From assembly GCA_905339155.1 (NCBI GenBank), contig CAJPFJ010000001.1, positions 1-64,000 on the forward strand: DNA of 64,000 nt. The letters are read 5' to 3'. Position numbers and translations under genes: made by a program. Shown in pieces: positions 37,045-46,423 of this stretch (the stretch's first letter is position 1; every line of letters begins with the position of its first letter). This stretch comes from Methanosarcinales archaeon. Lineage in GTDB: Archaea; Halobacteriota; Methanosarcinia; Methanosarcinales; Methanoperedenaceae. The notes under the pieces were generated by a model. The model was given only the letters and a program-made list of their open reading frames with translations. It did not search any database and was not told the DNA's origin.

Positions 37045-37233
37045 TTATTTTCTCTTATTTATTTTTAATTTATGGAGAATAAAAACTGTTACGAACATTA
37101 TAATAAGCATTATTGCACCAATGATTAGTACAGATTTTTCTACTTTAATCACAAAATCCAGAAAGACATATGTCAATAAAATTGTCAATATCGTAAACAC
37201 TATTAATTTTGTTTTATTTACTTTATTTTCCAT
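37045..37233 (-). CDS. Small two-helix membrane protein
   Basis: 62 aa made of two membrane helices (about 8-28 and 33-54) and short basic ends. It lies 4-5 bp from both giant surface-protein genes, on the same strand, so it belongs to their operon. Not recognised. It may be an assembly or anchoring partner. Confidence 0.55.
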   Translation of the reverse strand: MENKVNKTKLIVFTILTILLTYVFLDFVIKVEKSVLIIGAIMLIIMFVTVFILHKLKINKRK

Positions 37234-37238
37234 GATTT

Positions 37239-39968
37239 TTACCTCAAAGGTTTGATTTTCTTAACAGTTTGATTAAAACTTTTAGAAACAATCTCTCGAT
37301 ACTGGAAATTGTCGCCTATAACAGTGACAAAAGATGCCCAAACAGCCATACTCGCAAACATCAGGCCAGGCAAATTACTAGAAAACACATACGAGAGCAC
37401 CCACACGTTAAAACCGCTCAGCATAAGCAATAATACCGAAATAATCGCAATCACACTATATAATACAGTATCCATCAAAAAATTTCGAGATTTTCCTGAA
37501 ACTATTGAAAGTATAAAAATAACTAATAAACTCGCGATCGGAGCACCCAGTAATATCCACCAATTGATGGCTTCCGTTAGCGTTATTGCAGATTTCGAAC
37601 ATTCATTGTTGAGGAGAAGACTTTGACTCAAACAATTTCCAATAGCTTCAAGGCTTGCTTCATTTTTGATGTCTGTAGCATTCTGATACAAAAGTGTGAG
37701 TGGCGCAAATACTGATGTTGTAGGCACTGGTGTAGGAGTAATTATATATCCACCGCCTCCACTTCCTCCTCCACCACCAACAACAATTGTGGCGGCAGAT
37801 GCTGTAAATGATAGAGAACTAACATTATTTCTAACATTGCCACTATCATCTGTGATATAAAAATTGATGATTTCGTATAGGCCAGTATCACTTGTGGTAG
37901 TGTAGATCTTTGACCAGTTGGTGTTATCTGTAGTGGTCATAGTCCAATTTTGAACAGATGCATCTGGCCGGGTTACTCTTACAGATGCGCTTGCTGTGGT
38001 TCCATTACTGACATTTGTAACTACTGAGATTGTGACTGATCCGCCAGCCGTAATTGAAGTTGCACTCACACTATAACTACTCACGTTAGGTGGAGTTACA
38101 TCGGATGTAAAGATGATTTGAGATTCTGAACTCATAAGATTTGATTGATTAGTGATATTTCCACTATCCATAGCCTGTGCATAGATGTTATGTGATAGTC
38201 CATCACTCCAAGGATTAGAGAAGTTGAGGCTGAAGTTGCTGGAAGGTGCTACCCATGATGAATTAACAAGAAAAACCTTATCTGAAGCATTGTAATAATA
38301 CACTTGAAGTTGAACAAAATAAGATTCCAAATCTGTTACTGGATTAGTAGTGTTGACAAATACTGTTTTGCCATATTTTGCCATTGATTTGTTAATTTCA
38401 ATTCCAGGTAAATTTGGTGCTGAGTTACTAGAGTTGATTGATACAGTGCTTGAAGTCAGTTCTGAGCTGTTATTGTAGCCATCTGAAACCCATCCTGTAA
38501 CATATATATAGTCATCTGTAGTGAAATTATTAGTGTAATTGAGATATGTTGAATCATTCCAAGATGTGTTCAATACACCATTTTTGTACCATCTGAAATG
38601 GTCTGTTAAAGTATCCCCATCTGTATCTGAACTGTTTATTAATACTGTGAGATTACTTACATAAGTTGGTAGAGTAGGAAGAAGTGTTATGTTTATGACA
38701 ACTGGAACTGCATTTGTAAATCCAAAAGTATTAACAGTTTCCCAATCAGAGCATCCAAAGACATCACATGCGCGGGCTGTATAGTTGTAATTAGTCCAGT
38801 TTAATGTTGTGAAATTGGTTGAGTTGGTGAATGTAATATTGGTTTGATTTACGATTATAAGACCAGTTGATGTGTTATAGACCTTGACATCATATCCTAT
38901 TCCATCAGATTCATTATCTGTAGAAGCTGTCCAGTTGACCTGTTCTGATGAAGATAATAAGTGGAAGTTTGTATGTGTATAAAGGACAGGAACAGTAGGA
39001 ACATAGTTATATTGAAGTACTGAGATTGTTGTTTGTGCATTTGTTGTTAATACAACAGAAAATAATGGCAATTTTCCGCTTGCGTCAGTGGTACTTATCT
39101 CTTGAAGTGTAGAATTTATATTTATACTGTAATTTGTTGAAGGTAATAAACCAGTAATATTGTAATATGGTATTTCTGTTACAAGTGGAAACACCACTCC
39201 ATTAGTACTTATTTCTGACCATGTTAAATTTGTCTGATTCCAATTATTAATTGTCCTATTAATTACTGCATAAGTATATGGTAGTATTGATACATTATTT
39301 GATATGTAAGTTATGTTATTATCTGAATAATTAAACCATGAACTATTATCATAAAATTTTACAGCTCTTATTGTGAAATTTGTGTTTACAAAAGTATTGT
39401 TGTTTACCCCAATAAGGAGATAATCAGTTAATGACGCACCATTACCAATATTATCTATATAAATAGAACCACCAACAATTCTATTGTTGTTAGATGCATA
39501 AGTTAGATAAAAACCACCACCAGAAAGAAGAACATCACCTGTTAGATTATTATTAGTAATATTGTTATTTGATGATGCGTATAACCTCATCCTAGACATT
39601 GTTAAAGTATTATTTGTTACTGTATTATTATTTGATGTGTATAAACGAATTGCTTCACCATCAGGGCCGCTTAAAATACTCTTAAAATTTTTAATTGTTA
39701 TATTATTAAAAGAAACAACATCAATTCCATAATTATTAAGAGATGTTGAAGTAACATTCCACCCTGCACCATCCAATGTTATATTACTTGCTCCAATGGT
39801 AAAACATGTTCCTGTAGATGAAACACTTTTATTTAATATATAATTACCACCATCTATTGATAATGTCCCACACACATCTATTTCTGTTGGTACAGCACCT
39901 GATAATGGAACAAAAAAAAGTAGAACTACGACTATCAATAATGTCAGTAGTTCTTGTTTTTTTATCAT
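37239..39968 (-). CDS. Parallel beta-helix surface protein with C-terminal membrane domain
   Basis: 909 aa. A signal peptide (8-26) is followed by a NosD-type right-handed beta helix (about 30-200; NNNTVTNNTLTMS, SSNNNITNNNLTGD). Several fibronectin/Ig-like domains (about 330-720) and a Gly-rich linker (GGGGSGGGG) come next, and then three or four membrane helices at the C-terminus (from about 800). Beta helices often bind or process polysaccharides. It is rich in N-x-S/T. The partner genes are the 62-aa and 1308-aa genes downstream and the 167-aa gene upstream, 6-7 bp away. Confidence 0.8.
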   Translation of the reverse strand: MIKKQELLTLLIVVVLLFFVPLSGAVPTEIDVCGTLSIDGGNYILNKSVSSTGTCFTIGASNITLDGAGWNVTSTSLNNYGIDVVSFNNITIKNFKSILSGPDGEAIRLYTSNNNTVTNNTLTMSRMRLYASSNNNITNNNLTGDVLLSGGGFYLTYASNNNRIVGGSIYIDNIGNGASLTDYLLIGVNNNTFVNTNFTIRAVKFYDNSSWFNYSDNNITYISNNVSILPYTYAVINRTINNWNQTNLTWSEISTNGVVFPLVTEIPYYNITGLLPSTNYSININSTLQEISTTDASGKLPLFSVVLTTNAQTTISVLQYNYVPTVPVLYTHTNFHLLSSSEQVNWTASTDNESDGIGYDVKVYNTSTGLIIVNQTNITFTNSTNFTTLNWTNYNYTARACDVFGCSDWETVNTFGFTNAVPVVINITLLPTLPTYVSNLTVLINSSDTDGDTLTDHFRWYKNGVLNTSWNDSTYLNYTNNFTTDDYIYVTGWVSDGYNNSSELTSSTVSINSSNSAPNLPGIEINKSMAKYGKTVFVNTTNPVTDLESYFVQLQVYYYNASDKVFLVNSSWVAPSSNFSLNFSNPWSDGLSHNIYAQAMDSGNITNQSNLMSSESQIIFTSDVTPPNVSSYSVSATSITAGGSVTISVVTNVSNGTTASASVRVTRPDASVQNWTMTTTDNTNWSKIYTTTSDTGLYEIINFYITDDSGNVRNNVSSLSFTASAATIVVGGGGGSGGGGYIITPTPVPTTSVFAPLTLLYQNATDIKNEASLEAIGNCLSQSLLLNNECSKSAITLTEAINWWILLGAPIASLLVIFILSIVSGKSRNFLMDTVLYSVIAIISVLLLMLSGFNVWVLSYVFSSNLPGLMFASMAVWASFVTVIGDNFQYREIVSKSFNQTVKKIKPLR

Positions 39969-39974
39969 TTTTAC

Positions 39975-40478
39975 CTACTTATAGAATATTGAAATTATCA
40001 TATTCCACAAGTCATTAAGGAATTTTTCACCCATAGATATGGTTTTTGTCTGAACTACAGGAGTGTTTACAGTAGGCACTGGAGTTATACCAGTATTTAT
40101 AGCAGGAGTTGATACTGGAGTTGGCACTACAGCACTAGATGCCACGAAAACAGCAGTTACAGTATCATCAGCACAGACAGCATCTGTCCATGGATTTTGC
40201 GTCACTGATTCACTTTTGGATCCCCATACATTATCAAAACGATTAAATGCGAATCCACTGTTAGCAGTTGCTTTATACGTGACTTGTGCGCACTGTGATA
40301 CTGTGATAGCATTACTTGATGTTACAGTCGTAGTTCCAATTGGCGAAGTTACAATAACTGTTCCTGAACCCACTGGACTTATTACGACAGTGGTGGATGC
40401 TGCGCTAGATAATGGTATTATTAAAAACATTGTAAATACCAGTATCAATATTTTATTTTTTAGATTTTTTCGATTCAT
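39975..40478 (-). CDS. Secreted protein with InlB B-repeat-like domain
   Basis: 167 aa. A signal peptide (about 8-27, ending SSAAST) is followed by a domain matching the divergent InlB B-repeat pattern (QVTYKATANSGFAFNRFDN, ending TVTAVFVASS). A Pro/Thr/Val linker (PTPVSTPAINTGITPVPTV) and a C-terminal hydrophobic helix (LNDLWNMIISIFYK) follow. Probably surface-exposed and membrane-associated. Confidence 0.65.
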   Translation of the reverse strand: MNRKNLKNKILILVFTMFLIIPLSSAASTTVVISPVGSGTVIVTSPIGTTTVTSSNAITVSQCAQVTYKATANSGFAFNRFDNVWGSKSESVTQNPWTDAVCADDTVTAVFVASSAVVPTPVSTPAINTGITPVPTVNTPVVQTKTISMGEKFLNDLWNMIISIFYK

Positions 40479-40503
40479 ATCTTATCAATTCTTTTTTAAT
40501 ATA

Positions 40504-40740
40504 TTAAGTCTTTTGTTTTGTCCGTTGTAGGTACGCATTGCGAAATGCTGATGGTAATTTCATCAAAACTAAGATTTTTTTATCGATTTTGTTGATGTCA
40601 ATTAATGTAATTTTTGAGTTCCCTCTCCTTATTTCTTTTTTTTCATCAATAAGACCTCTTGATACTGATTTTCTCAACATTTCAGGATTTATATTTAAGA
40701 TTTTACCTGCTTTTGATAATGTTACAAAATTTTGTTCCAT
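40504..40740 (-). CDS. Small helix-turn-helix (MerR/excisionase-like) protein
   Basis: 78 aa from the ATG at 40740 (MEQNFVTLSKAGKILNINPE), which overlaps the upstream stop as TAATG. The longer frame to 40782 is inside the preceding gene. FVTLSKAGKILNINPEMLRKSVSRG is a winged-helix DNA-binding segment of the MerR/Xis type (AA-x-x-L-x-V-x-x-x-T/S-x-R). Possible roles are regulator or excision factor. Confidence 0.6.
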   Translation of the reverse strand: MEQNFVTLSKAGKILNINPEMLRKSVSRGLIDEKKEIRRGNSKITLIDINKIDKKILVLMKLPSAFRNAYLQRTKQKT

Positions 40741-41138
40741 TATTTTACTCCTGGTATGATCCACTGATTGAGTTTTTGGCATGTTGTAGCTTCACAATCC
40801 ATTCCAGCAGAACAACCTGTGCAAACTGAAAATATTTGATTTTGATTTAATAGGTGAATGAAATCTTCTTTTATGACAATTTCACTTATGGGTTTAGTAT
40901 TTTCATGGATTTTATTAGTTCTTTTTATTTTAGATGAAGTTCTTTTAATTGGTGAAGCTCTTTTATATTTTTTTATAAATATTTCATGTGGAACATCATC
41001 AACTTCTATGTAATTGTAATTACGGTTGACATGATTCTCTGTCTTTACAATTTTTATTCTACCGTTTTTGATGGCTGTATTAATTCTACAAACACTGATG
41101 TTTAATATTTTCGATGCCTTTAAAATTGACATTAACAT
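40740..41138 (-). CDS. HTH protein with C-terminal Cys cluster
   Basis: 132 aa. The N-terminal segment ILKASKILNISVCRINTAIKNG has the same MerR/Xis-like helix-turn-helix as the next gene, suggesting an ancient duplication. A basic middle (KRASPIKRTSSKIKRTNK) leads to a Cys cluster (CTGCSAGMDCEATTC, about 107-121) likely to bind zinc or Fe-S. It is translationally coupled to the 78-aa gene. Confidence 0.6.
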   Translation of the reverse strand: MLMSILKASKILNISVCRINTAIKNGRIKIVKTENHVNRNYNYIEVDDVPHEIFIKKYKRASPIKRTSSKIKRTNKIHENTKPISEIVIKEDFIHLLNQNQIFSVCTGCSAGMDCEATTCQKLNQWIIPGVK

Positions 41139-41139
41139 T

Positions 41140-42054
41140 TTAATTCATCTCCATTGACCTTTCCATTCTATCTGTTCTTTCTCGTTCTCTACGTCTTCCA
41201 TTGCTGTAATCTTGCATGGAATTTGATATTAAGTTCCATAGAACTATGAGTGGAATCATGACCCAAAAGCTGAATTCAGGATGTAACAGAACTCCAACAC
41301 TATATATTACTGTGAATTTGAATGCAACACCTGATAGGTTTATTTTCCACATTGTACCTTCTAAATCAGGTCTGATTGTGTTTTTAGCTGTTCCTATTAC
41401 TATGTTTATCAAAATAGATAATATAATCCACACTGCGATAAATGAAATCAAAAAACTTACCGAAACGATTAACAATTGTTCTGTAGTTGCATTTTCTATG
41501 AAATATATCGAATGCGACATAGTTTTTGTTGCAGTGTCCCACTCTTTAAGAGGTTGTAAATAGAAGGTTACAACACTGACAAGTATAATTGTTATCGCTG
41601 ATGCATATTGTGAATCATTTATTAGATAATAAAAGAAATAATACAATAAAAATAATAGAAAGATAGTATCTGCAAACGTAAGTAAAAATACTAAAATATT
41701 TTGAATATCTGTTAAAACAACTGTACCTGACACCGAGTTAAAAATTTCCATTCCATAAATTTTAAAAATCCCAAAAGAAAAGGCGAAATCAAATAAAGAA
41801 AGAGTTAAAAAAAGTTTGTCTGATGCATATTGGATGAGTGGCAACTTGAATGTATAAGATCCAAAAGAATAAAAAAAATCTAATATTAAGATTGGTGAAA
41901 ATGCTAAAAATGCTGCTATAGACTTATTGTTTTCAAAAAAGAACCATATCAAAGTTGTATATAAAATTAGAAATAATAATCCAAAGACTAAGATTCTATT
42001 GAGGTCAGTTGTTGTAATTAAGAAGTCGATGATGGTTTTGAGAATGTCAGACAT
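41140..42054 (-). CDS. Polytopic membrane protein
   Basis: 304 aa with about eight membrane helices and a highly charged cytoplasmic C-terminus (NGRRRERERTDRMERSMEMN). Size and layout recall channel components of secretion or DNA-transfer systems (VirB6/TrbL type), but no other transfer gene is present, so this is only a possibility. It follows the 146-aa gene directly. Confidence 0.6.
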   Translation of the reverse strand: MSDILKTIIDFLITTTDLNRILVFGLLFLILYTTLIWFFFENNKSIAAFLAFSPILILDFFYSFGSYTFKLPLIQYASDKLFLTLSLFDFAFSFGIFKIYGMEIFNSVSGTVVLTDIQNILVFLLTFADTIFLLFLLYYFFYYLINDSQYASAITIILVSVVTFYLQPLKEWDTATKTMSHSIYFIENATTEQLLIVSVSFLISFIAVWIILSILINIVIGTAKNTIRPDLEGTMWKINLSGVAFKFTVIYSVGVLLHPEFSFWVMIPLIVLWNLISNSMQDYSNGRRRERERTDRMERSMEMN

Positions 42055-42495
42055 CTATTCAGCTCCATCACTCGCTTCCATGCTTTCTAAAATATCCATG
42101 ACCTTATTCCAGCTTGATATTTTTATTAGTCTTAATAATTCGTTTTCGATATACTCATCAAGGTTCTGATCATTTTTTTCTTTATCTACTTTTTCATCTG
42201 ATGGTTTGCTTTCGCCTACCTTCGAAGGTTCGCTTTCACTGACCTTCACATTACCTTTATTTGTTTTTTTAGGCTTCGGTAGATTCTCACGTTCTCGTAT
42301 TTTATTTGCCATATGCCAAATCGAATAATCTGTAATGCATTCTGTATCATCCATTATACTCATTTTTGAGGCTGCATATTCCTTAATTGCATTCTTAGTT
42401 TCCTGTGTAATGTCTTCACCATCCTTCCAACCAGGTTGAAATTTGTCAAGCTGTTTTTTTATGAAGGATTCTTTTAGGGTGCAGGTTTTTGTCAT
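42055..42495 (-). CDS. Hypothetical charged protein
   Basis: 146 aa soluble protein. The N-terminal half is helical (SFIKKQLDKFQPGWKDGED, HMANKIRERENLP). A low-complexity linker repeats SEPSKVGESKPS, and an acidic helical C-terminus follows. Its start overlaps the previous stop (TAATG). Not recognised. Confidence 0.55.
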   Translation of the reverse strand: MTKTCTLKESFIKKQLDKFQPGWKDGEDITQETKNAIKEYAASKMSIMDDTECITDYSIWHMANKIRERENLPKPKKTNKGNVKVSESEPSKVGESKPSDEKVDKEKNDQNLDEYIENELLRLIKISSWNKVMDILESMEASDGAE

Positions 42496-42752
42496 TATAC
42501 ACTCACTCCTATTCGAATTTCTACAGGTTCGATGATGATAACTTTGAGTGGTTTAATTTCTACAGGAATTGATTTAATGATAGGTTGAACTGGTTCTGTA
42601 GGGGTTAGTGGTATCAATTCAAGATGAATAGGATCTGGTAATGTTGGTTCTGGTAATGTTGGTTCTGGTGATTTAAGTTCATTGCAACATGTGATTATGT
42701 CTTTAAGTTTGTCTGTAAGTTCGAATTTTTGATATTCTGATTTTTCAGGCAT
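42495..42752 (-). CDS. Proline-rich hypothetical protein
   Basis: 85 aa. After a short helical start (EYQKFELTDKLKDIITCCNE) the protein becomes Pro/Leu/Glu-rich with tandem PEPTLPEPTLPDP, followed by repeated hydrophobic/Pro units (IPVEIKPLKVIIIEPVEIR). It could be an extended linker or scaffold. Coupled to the 146-aa gene. Confidence 0.5.
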   Translation of the reverse strand: MPEKSEYQKFELTDKLKDIITCCNELKSPEPTLPEPTLPDPIHLELIPLTPTEPVQPIIKSIPVEIKPLKVIIIEPVEIRIGVSV

Positions 42753-42844
42753 TTCAAGTCATCTCTTATGTAATAATCGATATGCACACACCACTTATAT
42801 ACTCGCTTATTCGAGTCGTGTTGGCACGAAAAAGAAGTAAAACT

Positions 42845-42940
42845 TTATGATAATTTACAGTAAAAATACTCTGAACATTCGTCATCTTCATCATCTTCTG
42901 GATCGAATTCTTCAGAATCATCAAAATAAGGGCCGCGCAT
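42845..42940 (-). CDS. Acidic microprotein
   Basis: 31 aa with start MRGPYFDDSEEFDPEDDEDD and two Cys near the end (ECSEYFYCKLS). GGAG lies 11 nt before the ATG, and only 2 bp separate it from the previous stop. Strongly acidic peptides of this kind sometimes mimic DNA or regulate neighbours. No function is shown. Confidence 0.4.
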   Translation of the reverse strand: MRGPYFDDSEEFDPEDDEDDECSEYFYCKLS

Positions 42941-42942
42941 AT

Positions 42943-43074
42943 CTAATTCTCCATTGCCATTTTAGCATGTCTTGAATAGGCTTTAGATTTTCTCATCGCT
43001 ACCCATTCGTTAAATGTAATTCTCTCAGCCTTATCAAGTCGCGATTTCCTGAAATTTTCTTCTTCTACATTCAT
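42943..43074 (-). CDS. Basic helical microprotein
   Basis: 43 aa starting MNVEEENFRKSRLDKAERIT, followed by FNEWVAMRKSKAYSRHA. The ATG overlaps the stop of the 361-aa gene (ATGA), which supports real translation. Not recognised. Confidence 0.45.
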   Translation of the reverse strand: MNVEEENFRKSRLDKAERITFNEWVAMRKSKAYSRHAKMAMEN

Positions 43075-44156
43075 CTTTTATCATCAACACCTTTAAGGTC
43101 TACATTGTCTTTTCCACCATTTAGATAGTCTTCTTGCCATCTTTTCACATTCTTTTTATCATATGGATCTAAGACTTCTTTTGCCTTTGTTTTCCTATCA
43201 TTCACCAAAACAGCGTCACCAGTGCCATGTAGTATCTTTTCAACTCGATTAACTGCATCATGGGCTTCATTATTATTTGATGGTCGTTCTTTTTCTAATT
43301 TTTTGATTGCAGACTTAACTTTTCTATCTGCGATGATATCTCCAGCATATTTAGGAACTTTCCATACATCACTGAATCCAAGCATGTTATCAGCTATCTT
43401 AGTCGGCCCTGATTCATGCAATGGACGAAGACCTCTTTTTTTTGTTTCTGCAACTGCTCTTTCCCATGAAGTTGTTAGTCTTTTTTCCAATTCCTCTTTT
43501 TCTTTACTTTCTTTCATCCTTGTTTCTTTATCAATTTTATATTTTTCTTCTTTTAATAATTCATAATTATCCTGGACTTTCTTACGTATTATTTTTTGTT
43601 TTTCTTGATATTCTTTTTCTTCCTCTATTGAACCATCTGATGGTTCATAATTAGGATCTATTTTTTCTTTGAGTTTAAGTACTTCGATCCTTAAATTTTG
43701 TAATTTTTCTCTGTTTTTAAAGACCAACTCCCTTGAAGCATCATCTCCGAAAATATTCACATGATTTTCAGAATATCCCAAATCAAGTTCTTGTTTATCA
43801 ATTTCATTATCCAATTCAGATATTCTTTTTTTCTCGACAGAGTATTTATGTGGATTACTCACATTCTTAGTATCCACACCTCTCAAATCGTATTTAGAAG
43901 GATTTTTTGCCCATTGTAAAACATCTTCCTGCTTGCCTTGTTCCAGAACAATGTCAGCAGTTTTTTGTGCATCCTGTCGTATAGCCGCATCTGTTCTCTT
44001 AGCCTGAGTTTTGGCAATCACATCTGCTGGTACTATTCCAGTTCTTAGAGTTCCTTTATACTGTTCGCGTAAGGCTACCATTCTATGTTTTGGTGCCTTA
44101 CCTGTTCGCGGGTCTGGATTTTCATACCAGCCTGGTTTATTGTGTTTGTTCTGCAT
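43071..44156 (-). CDS. Coiled-coil hydrophilic protein
   Basis: 361 aa without membrane segments, very rich in Lys, Glu and Asp. Long helical stretches with coiled-coil character lie at about 110-245 (SELDNEIDKQELDLGYSE, IIRKKVQDNYELLKEEKYK). The N-terminus (HNKPGWYENPDPRTGKAPKH) and C-terminus (NGGKDNVDLKGVDDKR) look disordered. It may be a scaffold or internal structural protein. Not recognised. Confidence 0.55.
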   Translation of the reverse strand: MQNKHNKPGWYENPDPRTGKAPKHRMVALREQYKGTLRTGIVPADVIAKTQAKRTDAAIRQDAQKTADIVLEQGKQEDVLQWAKNPSKYDLRGVDTKNVSNPHKYSVEKKRISELDNEIDKQELDLGYSENHVNIFGDDASRELVFKNREKLQNLRIEVLKLKEKIDPNYEPSDGSIEEEKEYQEKQKIIRKKVQDNYELLKEEKYKIDKETRMKESKEKEELEKRLTTSWERAVAETKKRGLRPLHESGPTKIADNMLGFSDVWKVPKYAGDIIADRKVKSAIKKLEKERPSNNNEAHDAVNRVEKILHGTGDAVLVNDRKTKAKEVLDPYDKKNVKRWQEDYLNGGKDNVDLKGVDDKR

Positions 44157-44229
44157 TGTTTTAACCTTCTGATTAGTTAGTTATTTTGCCTTTTACATGG
44201 TAAAGTGTAAAGTCAATATTAGACATATT

Positions 44230-44472
44230 TTAAGTTCCTATGAATGATGCTAAGCCCATTGCTGGTACTGGTATTGTAAGATCAACAGCTTTGAAGATGC
44301 CGTAAAACAATGGTATTGTTACAATTGAAACTATCAATAAACCTTGCGCTATGTCTTTATTCATTTTTCTCAATATCATATAACCAAGAATTCCACCGAC
44401 TAATCCGAAGAAAATCGGTAGCAGATACCATAAATATCTTATTTTACTATTATTTTTTTTATGTCTTGACAT
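44230..44472 (-). CDS. Small two-helix membrane protein
   Basis: 80 aa from the ATG at 44472, placed by GGTGATTAGA directly upstream. The longer frame begins with a GTG inside the SD. A basic start (MSRHKKNNSKIR) is followed by helix 1 (YLWYLLPIFFGLVGGILGYMI) and helix 2 (LLIVSIVTIPLFYGIF). The first helix resembles widespread small archaeal membrane proteins of unknown function. Last gene of the envelope operon. Confidence 0.6.
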   Translation of the reverse strand: MSRHKKNNSKIRYLWYLLPIFFGLVGGILGYMILRKMNKDIAQGLLIVSIVTIPLFYGIFKAVDLTIPVPAMGLASFIGT

Positions 44473-44473
44473 T

Positions 44474-44755
44474 CTAATCACCTTTTAGTATTGTAAGTAT
44501 TCCGATTATGGTCATGGTTGGAATTTCAGCATCAAGCTGATCTGTGGGGTCTAGTACTTCCCAAGATGTAATAAGACCAAGCGGCCCCCATAAGGCTATT
44601 GCTAATGGTATTGAGATTAAATCAGTAACAGTACCTATGACAGGTATTCGGAAGATAGTGAAATCTAGTAAATCCCAGACAATACTTATGACAAATTTTA
44701 AGAATAAAGGAAGTCCTTTACCTTTTGATTTAGTTTTTGTCTTATTTCTTACCAT
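44474..44755 (-). CDS. Small membrane protein of the envelope operon
   Basis: 93 aa. A basic N-terminus (RNKTKTKSKGKG) is followed by one or two hydrophobic stretches (LFLKFVISIVWDLLDF, IPLAIALWGPLGLITSW) and an acidic link (DPTDQLDAE). The start overlaps the stop of the first PEGA gene by 14 bp. Not recognised. Confidence 0.55.
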   Translation of the reverse strand: MVRNKTKTKSKGKGLPLFLKFVISIVWDLLDFTIFRIPVIGTVTDLISIPLAIALWGPLGLITSWEVLDPTDQLDAEIPTMTIIGILTILKGD

Positions 44756-45650
44756 GTCTTCCCTTCTTTCCAGTAGGTACTAAGACAACTAGAACTATTA
44801 CTAATAGAACCAGAATCGCTATGTAAACCATATTATCTTCTACAAATGATGTTACAGTACCAGTAGGTGTTGTAGTTGTAGGTATTGGAGTAGTAGGAGG
44901 CTGAGTTGGTTGAGTTGTATAATATGCTGGTGTTGTAGATGTTGGTTGAGTTGTATAAGCTGGTGTAGGCTGAACAGTGTATCCAGGTTGAGTATAGGTA
45001 GGCTGAACATATGTATGATAAGGAGTAGGTGTAGGCTGGATATAGGTATAAGTTGGAACTGTAGGCTGAACAGTGTACCCAGGTTGAGTTTGAACAGGTG
45101 TTGGATTATATATTACTGTACAGATAATAGATGCTGTAATTCCATTATAATATATCGTTCCACCGTTACCATTATTACATATATAACCAGGCTTATCGAA
45201 GTATACATTTACAGATGATCCTACTGGCATTCCCAATGAAAATGGAGTTACGCCTAACAGATTATTATCAGAACTTCTATAAACATTTACACCTGATGGA
45301 TATGACTGAATCAAAACAGAATATGTTGTTGTAGCTGCTGGAACTAATATTACGCCTACAGAAGATCCAGTAAACATTACATAATTTTGAGTCACATAAC
45401 CAACTTTTGTAAATGTAAGTCTTTTACCATACATATCAGTTGATGCGAAATAAACCATAGGTGTAGTTCCTATGTAAGAACCATCAAGTGTAACACTGGC
45501 ACCACTAGGATTAGAATTAATTGCTATGTTGCCATAGATCGAACCCAAGAATAAACCTGAGAGATATGGATATGCAATTACTCCCAGTACAATTACACCG
45601 ATTACAATTAATCCTTTTTCACTATCTGACAGTCCTTGTTTCGATTTCAT
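44742..45650 (-). CDS. PEGA-domain surface protein with pilin-like N-terminus
   Basis: 302 aa. The N-terminus KSKQGLSDSEKGLIVIGVIV fits an archaeal class III (type IV pilin) signal, with Gly before the cleavage point, Glu at +5 and then a hydrophobic helix. Two PEGA domains follow (GNIAINSNPSGASVTLDGSY, about 35-95; VLIQSYPSGVNVY, about 110-175). A long Pro/Thr/Tyr/Gln linker (about 185-275) and a C-terminal membrane helix with KKGRHGKK end the protein. It is a paralogue of the 255-aa gene just upstream. Confidence 0.75.
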   Translation of the reverse strand: MKSKQGLSDSEKGLIVIGVIVLGVIAYPYLSGLFLGSIYGNIAINSNPSGASVTLDGSYIGTTPMVYFASTDMYGKRLTFTKVGYVTQNYVMFTGSSVGVILVPAATTTYSVLIQSYPSGVNVYRSSDNNLLGVTPFSLGMPVGSSVNVYFDKPGYICNNGNGGTIYYNGITASIICTVIYNPTPVQTQPGYTVQPTVPTYTYIQPTPTPYHTYVQPTYTQPGYTVQPTPAYTTQPTSTTPAYYTTQPTQPPTTPIPTTTTPTGTVTSFVEDNMVYIAILVLLVIVLVVLVPTGKKGRHGKK

Positions 45651-45655
45651 GTTAC

Positions 45656-46423
45656 TTACTTCCTTCCTTTTTTAGTAGGCCACAGTCCAATTATGATTAT
45701 TCCAATTATAATTATAATTGTTATGTATAGCATATTTGCTTCAATAAATGATGGAGTTTCTGTATAATATGATGGTGTTGTGGTGATAGGTGTTGGCTGA
45801 ACATATGTAGGCTGAACTGTATATGTAGGAGTATAGGTAGGATAAGTCGGCTGAACAGTATAAACAGGCTGAGTAGGCACTGGAGTTGATATAGGTATAA
45901 AGTTACATATTATCGAAACTGTACCACTATTATATGCAATTGTTCTAGGACTTCCACAATCGTAACCATTTTTGGAAAAATACACATCCATAGATTGACC
46001 AGCTACGATTCCCTGTGAAAAAGGTGTAACGCCTAATCTACTATCATACATGTCAAAAACACTGACTCCTGACGGATATGACTGGATCAATACATTATAA
46101 TTCATTCCACTTTCTGGAACCAATGTAACGCCTACGGCTGAACCTGAAAACATCACATAATCCTGAGAAACGAATCCTGATTTACTAAATGTCAATCGTT
46201 TCCCATACATATCAGTAGCTGAAAAATATGAACATGGAGTAGTGCAAAGATAATTTCCTTCCATTGTCACAGATGCACCTATAGGATTCGAGTTAATCGG
46301 AATAGTGCCATAAATTGCACCTGTCGTTAGACCCGATAGATAAGGCAAGGCAATTACACCCAATACAATTATTCCGACAATCATTAATCCTTTTTCTATA
46401 TCTGACAATCCATTTTTTCTCAT
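45656..46423 (-). CDS. Second PEGA-domain surface protein with pilin-like N-terminus
   Basis: 255 aa with the same architecture as the 302-aa protein: RKNGLSDIEKGLMIVGIIV (Glu at +5), two PEGA domains (TIPINSNPIGASVTMEGNY; VLIQSYPSGVSVF), a shorter Pro/Thr/Tyr linker and a C-terminal helix followed by KKGRK. It has extra Cys in the PEGA domains (YLCTTPCSYF, YDCGSP). A tandem duplication followed by divergence explains the pair. It overlaps the upstream 449-aa gene by 4 bp. Confidence 0.75.
   Translation of the reverse strand: MRKNGLSDIEKGLMIVGIIVLGVIALPYLSGLTTGAIYGTIPINSNPIGASVTMEGNYLCTTPCSYFSATDMYGKRLTFSKSGFVSQDYVMFSGSAVGVTLVPESGMNYNVLIQSYPSGVSVFDMYDSRLGVTPFSQGIVAGQSMDVYFSKNGYDCGSPRTIAYNSGTVSIICNFIPISTPVPTQPVYTVQPTYPTYTPTYTVQPTYVQPTPITTTPSYYTETPSFIEANMLYITIIIIIGIIIIGLWPTKKGRK

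Noticed and set aside
40063-40530. 155-codon plus-strand frame
   Set aside because: It lies antisense to the secreted 167-aa protein and its composition mirrors that gene.
41140-42054. Conjugation system based on the VirB6-like membrane protein
   Set aside because: There is no VirB4/TraG-like ATPase, relaxase or other transfer gene in the window.
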